Assembly: GCF_039521745.1 (NCBI RefSeq)
Contig: NZ_BAAACT010000171.1
Reading direction: 5' to 3' (one strand)
Origin: Faecalicatena contorta
GTDB taxonomy: Bacteria; Bacillota; Clostridia; Lachnospirales; Lachnospiraceae
Length of the DNA: 64,000 nucleotides
The position numbers and the translations under genes were made by a program. Within the stretch, counting starts at the first letter, position 1. Each line of letters starts with the position of its first letter. Under the pieces are notes generated by a model. The model saw only the letters and a list, made by a program, of their open reading frames with translations, was not told where the DNA came from and made no database searches. Shown piece after piece: positions 60,043-64,000 of the stretch.

Positions 60043-62781
60043 ATGGTACATGTAAGCTCAAAAGAACAAGTTTATGAATATCTTGAGAAACAGACAAAGA
60101 AATTTGATATGAAATATGTATCATCCTATACAACGGTAGATATCTGTAATCAACTGCATATGTCGCGGTCTCTGGTTTCCTTATATTTGAATGAAATGGT
60201 AAAGGAAGGAACGGTTATCAAAGTGAATTCCAGACCAGTGTATTATCTCAACCGTCTGGTATTGGAACACAAGTATCACATGCAGATTGAAAAAAATGAA
60301 TATCTAAGTATTTTAGAACTGACAAAAGAAATTGAAAAATTTGTATCAAAGGAAAGTGATTTTGACAAGGCAATTGGCAGCGAGGGGAGCCTAAGTTACT
60401 GTATTGCACAAATAAAGTCTGCGCTGCTGTATCCGGGCGGGCTTCCGATTCTTCTGAAAGGGGAAATGGGGAGCGGAAAAACATTTCTGATGAAGTTAAT
60501 CCAGGAGTACTGCGTAAAACATAAGATTTTAAAAAATCCTCAAAACTTTCAAAGAATCAAATTCAGTTCAGGGGAAGATGCACTTCATTATGAAGAATTA
60601 CTTTTTGGGAGCGAAGATCCTGAAGGCGGACTTAAAGCAGGACTGCTGGAGAAGCTGGACGGAGGGATTCTGTATTTGGAAAACATCCCAGAGCTGGACG
60701 AGCGGGTTCAGGAAAGGCTGGCGGATTATATTACGACAGGGGGGAAGAACAGAGACGGAGAAAAAAAGAGTGCAAAGATGGTTGGTGTCCGGATGATTTT
60801 AAGTATGGATATCAAATCGGGCAGACGGATGTCGCCCGGCCTTCTGGTGAATATCCCCGTGGTTTGTGAAGTGCCCTCATGGATAGAAAGGAATGAGGAC
60901 GAGAGGAAAGAATTTATAGTCCGTGCATTCAGGGAAGAGCAGGACCGCCTGAACCGTATGATTTATATTTCTGAAAAGCTAATTTACAAGCTTGTCAACT
61001 ACCGGTTTGAAAATAATATTACGGAACTTAAAAAATGTATCAAAATGATCTCGGCAAATGCATATGCACAGTGCAATTCACCTCAGGAACTGAGCATCTA
61101 TCAGTATCATCTTCCTGCCGGTATGCTGGAAATATTAAGCCCGGATGAGAAAGATTCCGCTATGGTCCGGCTGGATATGATTCAGGCTGACTCTTCGGGG
61201 GACAAGATTTTGGAAATGTGGCAGAATCTTGCGGACAATTATAAAGAGACAATAGAAGTGGAGGGTTCTTTTTCAGAATTTTTAGAGCGAAGCAAAAGGA
61301 CACTGAAACATTATTACGATATTCTGATTTTTCAGGAGTCCTTTCTGGATACCCGGCTGCATCCGCTGGAAAATATTGTGGCAGGTATGATTGCAAATAT
61401 CAGAGGAACATATCATATCAATTTTCCGGCCAATTGTTCGTATGTGATTGCCAGAATGCTGATTGCCCAGCAGAATCATAATTCAAAGCTCAAGATCTGG
61501 GAGAGGGAGAACCAGGAAAGAATTCAGAAGATGTATCAATTTCTGGTAGAAAATATGCCGGATCTTCATTATTTGGCTGATTTGCTTGAAAAGCAGATTT
61601 TATCAAATATTAATCTTGTACTTTCTCCGATGAACCGGGTATTTATTATGATTAATATCCACTCGTACAATAATAAATTAAAACTCATGGATACGACAGG
61701 GATTGTGCTCTGTCACGGGTATACCACAGCAAGTTCCATCGCCGATGTGGTAAACACAACTCTCCAGGCGCAGCTTTTTGAGGCAATTGATATGCCGATG
61801 GAGAGCTCCATTGATGAAGTCATTCAGAAATTATCAGTATTTATTAATGAAAATAAATATTTTAAAAATATTATCCTTATGGTAGATACCGGTTCCCTGG
61901 AAGGGCTGGGCGAGATGATAGACAGAACGGTTAATTTAGGAGTCATTAATAATGTGTCTACGATTCTGGCTCTGAATATCGGAAATATGATCCTGGCAGG
62001 GGATAATATGCAGGATATTTTGGAGAGAGCCTGCCGGGAAAATCAATGCCACTTTAATATCATTTCCAGAGAAAAAAAGGAGAAGGCGATTGTTTTTACA
62101 AGCGAAGTAGGAAAAAATATTGCGGAAAAGTTAACTCGAATGTTTCGCGGAAGCCTGCCGAAGTCTATTCCTTTGGAAATGATAGCATATGATTTTGACA
62201 AATTGGAACAAAATGGAAGTAGTGATTTGCTTTTCGAAAAATACGAAGTAGTACTGCTTGTAAAAACTCTAAGCTTAAAAATCGAAGAGGTCAATTCCGT
62301 TTCTTTGGAGGAGATCATTAACTTTAAAAAAATCCATATCGTGGATCATGTACTTTCATATTATTTGAATCAGGAGGAAATTGAAAAGTTTGACCAGGCG
62401 CTTCTGAAAAACTTTTCGCTGCAATCCGTAATGGAAAATCTGACAATCTTAAATGCCCAGAAATTACTGGATTATGTCAGCGATGCTACCATGCTGCTGC
62501 AACACATGCTGAAACGAAAGTTTCTAAGCAAGACAGTTGTAGGGATCAATATGCATATCTGTTTTTTGATTGAACGGCTTGTGACAAAGACACCGATAGA
62601 AAAATACAAAGAAATTGAAAGATTCAAAGGAGAACAACAAGAGTTCATCCGGATTGTAAATGAAAGTTTTCGGACACTTCTGGAACAGTATAATGTGAAA
62701 TTGCCGGACAGTGAAATTGCCTATTTGTTTGAATATATCAAAAATGATGTGGAAGTGGAAGAAAACGAAAATAATTTTTGA
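60043..62781 (+). CDS. LevR/BglG-type AAA+ regulator with EIIA-Man-like and PRD domains
   Basis: This is a 912-residue PTS-responsive regulator. An N-terminal HTH (TTVDICNQLHMSRSLVSLYL) is followed by an AAA+ domain with Walker A GEMGSGKT (about 140-147) and Walker B-like GGILYLENI. The equivalent of the ELFGHxxGAFTGA region reads LLFGSEDPEGGLKAGLL, so the GAFTGA sigma-54 contact loop is missing. An EIIA-Man-like domain has LCHGYTTASSIADVVN (His near 557). A C-terminal PRD contains NMHICFLIERLV. ATG 60043 is chosen because AAGGAGGTGA lies 5 bases upstream. It precedes a mannose-type EIIA gene, its likely target operon. Confidence 0.88.
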   Translation: MVHVSSKEQVYEYLEKQTKKFDMKYVSSYTTVDICNQLHMSRSLVSLYLNEMVKEGTVIKVNSRPVYYLNRLVLEHKYHMQIEKNEYLSILELTKEIEKFVSKESDFDKAIGSEGSLSYCIAQIKSALLYPGGLPILLKGEMGSGKTFLMKLIQEYCVKHKILKNPQNFQRIKFSSGEDALHYEELLFGSEDPEGGLKAGLLEKLDGGILYLENIPELDERVQERLADYITTGGKNRDGEKKSAKMVGVRMILSMDIKSGRRMSPGLLVNIPVVCEVPSWIERNEDERKEFIVRAFREEQDRLNRMIYISEKLIYKLVNYRFENNITELKKCIKMISANAYAQCNSPQELSIYQYHLPAGMLEILSPDEKDSAMVRLDMIQADSSGDKILEMWQNLADNYKETIEVEGSFSEFLERSKRTLKHYYDILIFQESFLDTRLHPLENIVAGMIANIRGTYHINFPANCSYVIARMLIAQQNHNSKLKIWERENQERIQKMYQFLVENMPDLHYLADLLEKQILSNINLVLSPMNRVFIMINIHSYNNKLKLMDTTGIVLCHGYTTASSIADVVNTTLQAQLFEAIDMPMESSIDEVIQKLSVFINENKYFKNIILMVDTGSLEGLGEMIDRTVNLGVINNVSTILALNIGNMILAGDNMQDILERACRENQCHFNIISREKKEKAIVFTSEVGKNIAEKLTRMFRGSLPKSIPLEMIAYDFDKLEQNGSSDLLFEKYEVVLLVKTLSLKIEEVNSVSLEEIINFKKIHIVDHVLSYYLNQEEIEKFDQALLKNFSLQSVMENLTILNAQKLLDYVSDATMLLQHMLKRKFLSKTVVGINMHICFLIERLVTKTPIEKYKEIERFKGEQQEFIRIVNESFRTLLEQYNVKLPDSEIAYLFEYIKNDVEVEENENNF

Positions 62782-62864
62782 TAACAACTCTATAAGGCAG
62801 GAAAAGGCCGGATTCATGAAGTTCCTGTCCGCAGAGATGTTGAATATAAAAGAAAGGAGCTCAC

Positions 62865-63284
62865 ATGCTTAGATTGGTGCTGGCTTCCCATGGCAGACTT
62901 GCTGAGGGAATGAAAAACAGTGCACAGTTTATTGCCGGTAAAACGGCAGAGATATATACAATCTGTGCATATTTAGAAGACAAAGTAACTTTAGAGAGTC
63001 AGATAGATGAATTATTCGGCAGATTTGCTGATACGGATGAAATCATCGTAGCGACAGATATTTTTGGGGGGAGCGTTAATAATGAATTTCTTGCCCGTAT
63101 GCGGAAACAAAATTTTTGGCTTGTATCCGGTATGAACCTGCCAATGATTGTACAGCTGACGATGATCAAAGAAACGGATGATATCCAAAGTAAAATAGAA
63201 GAGGCCGTGGAAGGAGGAAAGGAAATGACTTGTTTCTGTAATCCAATGGTGGAGGATATGTCTAAAGAAAAGGAGGAATTTTAA
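62865..63284 (+). CDS. PTS mannose/fructose/sorbose-family EIIA component
   Basis: This is a 139-residue phosphocarrier domain protein. It starts MLRLVLASHGRLAEGM with the phosphorylatable His9, followed by DEIIVATDIFGGSVNNEF, the second active-site loop (usually D-x-FGGSP). It accepts phosphate from HPr and passes it to EIIB, which should be encoded beyond the window end with EIIC and EIID. The 83-base gap from the regulator has no recognised -24/-12 promoter. GAAAGGAG precedes the ATG by 7 bases. Confidence 0.92.
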   Translation: MLRLVLASHGRLAEGMKNSAQFIAGKTAEIYTICAYLEDKVTLESQIDELFGRFADTDEIIVATDIFGGSVNNEFLARMRKQNFWLVSGMNLPMIVQLTMIKETDDIQSKIEEAVEGGKEMTCFCNPMVEDMSKEKEEF

Positions 63285-63288
63285 AAGG

Positions 63289-64000
63289 GTGATATACAGG
63301 GAACAACTATACGCCATGAATATTCATTACCGGTATTATGATTTGGAGTACTTTTTTGAAAAATGCCAAAAAATGCAGTTTGTGAATGCAGAATTATGGC
63401 TGTGCCCCCAACATTTTTACATAAACAGTTTTTGGAGTGAGAGTTCTGATAAACTGAAAAAACTGATGGAAAAGTACGGCGTAAAAATTGCCTGTCTCTG
63501 CCCGGAACAGAATAATCCAAAACCAAACAATATCGCAGCAAGATCAGAGCTTTTGATTCGCAATACGGAAATGTATTTTAAAAGGGTCATCAGTCTGGCC
63601 GGTGAAATCGGCTGCAAAAAAGTGCTGGTGACGCCTGGGTGGAATTATCATGACGAAAAGGCAGAAACAGCAAGGGACAGGTCTGCAAAAATGCTGCGGC
63701 GGCTATGTGATTACGCTGGGGATCAGGGGATAGAACTGGTGCTGGAAAGTATCTGGAATAAGTCTTCGGAAATTGCCAATACAAAGGAGAAGATTCAGAT
63801 ACTGAAGGAAGCGGTACATCGAAACAATTTGAAGCTGACAATTGATCTTGGCGCATTAGGAGATGTGGGAGAATCTGTGCAGGAGTGGTTTGATCTGTTT
63901 GGAAAGGATATCATTCATTGTCATTTTACAGATGGTAACCCGACCGGACATATGCCATGGGGACTGGGGCAAAGAGATATGAGGGCGGTTCTGGAGAGCT
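63289..64000 (+). CDS. Sugar phosphate isomerase/epimerase-like TIM-barrel protein (partial, runs off the window)
   Basis: The open frame continues past base 64000. GTG 63289 is the likely start because the following residues (IYREQLYAMNIHYRYYD) fit the N-terminus of these proteins and an AGGAGGA lies about 11 bases upstream. ATG 63316 is an alternative. The barrel has KVLVTPGWNYHD, IELVLESIW (metal-ligand glutamate), LKLTIDLGA and IIHCHFTDG, typical of xylose-isomerase-like folds. It starts 4 bases after the EIIA gene, in the PTS operon, and probably acts on the phosphosugar product. Confidence 0.8.
   Translation, partial: MIYREQLYAMNIHYRYYDLEYFFEKCQKMQFVNAELWLCPQHFYINSFWSESSDKLKKLMEKYGVKIACLCPEQNNPKPNNIAARSELLIRNTEMYFKRVISLAGEIGCKKVLVTPGWNYHDEKAETARDRSAKMLRRLCDYAGDQGIELVLESIWNKSSEIANTKEKIQILKEAVHRNNLKLTIDLGALGDVGESVQEWFDLFGKDIIHCHFTDGNPTGHMPWGLGQRDMRAVLES

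Overview
The window looks like a chromosomal segment from a Gram-positive, low-to-mid-GC gut-type Clostridia, most likely Lachnospiraceae. This is an inference from strong AGGAGG-type ribosome binding sites, a paired GlgC/GlgD, transketolase split into two subunits, a conserved LysM / DUF5711-like / CvpA trio, and many ABC and PTS sugar systems. No rRNA, CRISPR or prophage was seen.

Layout. (1) 1-12.4 kb: a carbohydrate catabolic island. A leftward operon (PfkB-type kinase, class II aldolase, DeoR regulator, FGGY kinase, truncated Gfo/Idh oxidoreductase) faces a rightward operon (old-yellow-enzyme-type flavin oxidoreductase, RbsB/RbsA/RbsC-type importer). A second DeoR paralogue and two xylose-isomerase-like TIM-barrel proteins follow. 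(2) 12.8-21.5 kb: a histidine kinase/response regulator pair divergent from an ABC importer without its ATPase, followed by an HlyD-like adaptor and a MacB-core-like membrane protein. (3) 21.6-25.4 kb: a zinc-ribbon / TPM / SPFH trio matching Bacillus YdjG-YdjH-YdjI. (4) 25.5-29.3 kb: glgC-glgD and 6-phosphofructokinase. (5) 29.4-32 kb: dnaX, ybaB, recR. (6) 32-36.5 kb: LacI regulator, transaldolase-like protein, split transketolase, HD-domain protein. (7) 36.8-37.6 kb: a REP-associated tyrosine transposase (RAYT). Palindromes of the form AAGGGGT-CAG-ACCCCTT lie around it at 11.4, 31.3, 34.1 and 35.9 kb, and one lies inside its own 3' end. (8) 37.6-40.9 kb: LysM, DUF5711-like and CvpA genes. 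(9) 41-45.9 kb: a decaying stretch with a frameshifted methyltransferase, a GNAT enzyme, an amidohydrolase, a KdgT-type permease, a frameshifted TetR regulator and a transposase remnant. (10) 46-57.6 kb: three giant signalling proteins (REC-HD-GYP-PAS-GGDEF and two hybrid kinases) in one leftward unit, with a divergent double-wHTH GntR-type regulator. (11) 57.8-58 kb: tRNA-Asn and tRNA-Ala. (12) 58.2-64 kb: modC and moaC, then a LevR-like regulator without a recognisable GAFTGA loop, a mannose-family EIIA and a TIM-barrel isomerase cut by the window end.

How they work together. Most of the window is sugar uptake and central carbon metabolism under local regulators, interleaved with housekeeping DNA repair genes. 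The most noteworthy signals are the RAYT with its REP/REPIN family, the PspA-less YdjGHI-type envelope trio, the three-gene c-di-GMP/hybrid-kinase module in which two proteins share a cysteine-bearing PAS motif, the LevR-like regulator that may not use sigma-54, and an unassigned sugar pathway combining flavin oxidoreductase, TIM-barrel and aldolase chemistry. At least three coding sequences are broken (Gfo/Idh, methyltransferase, TetR). Two of these would be repaired by a single base, so they may be either real decay or sequence error.
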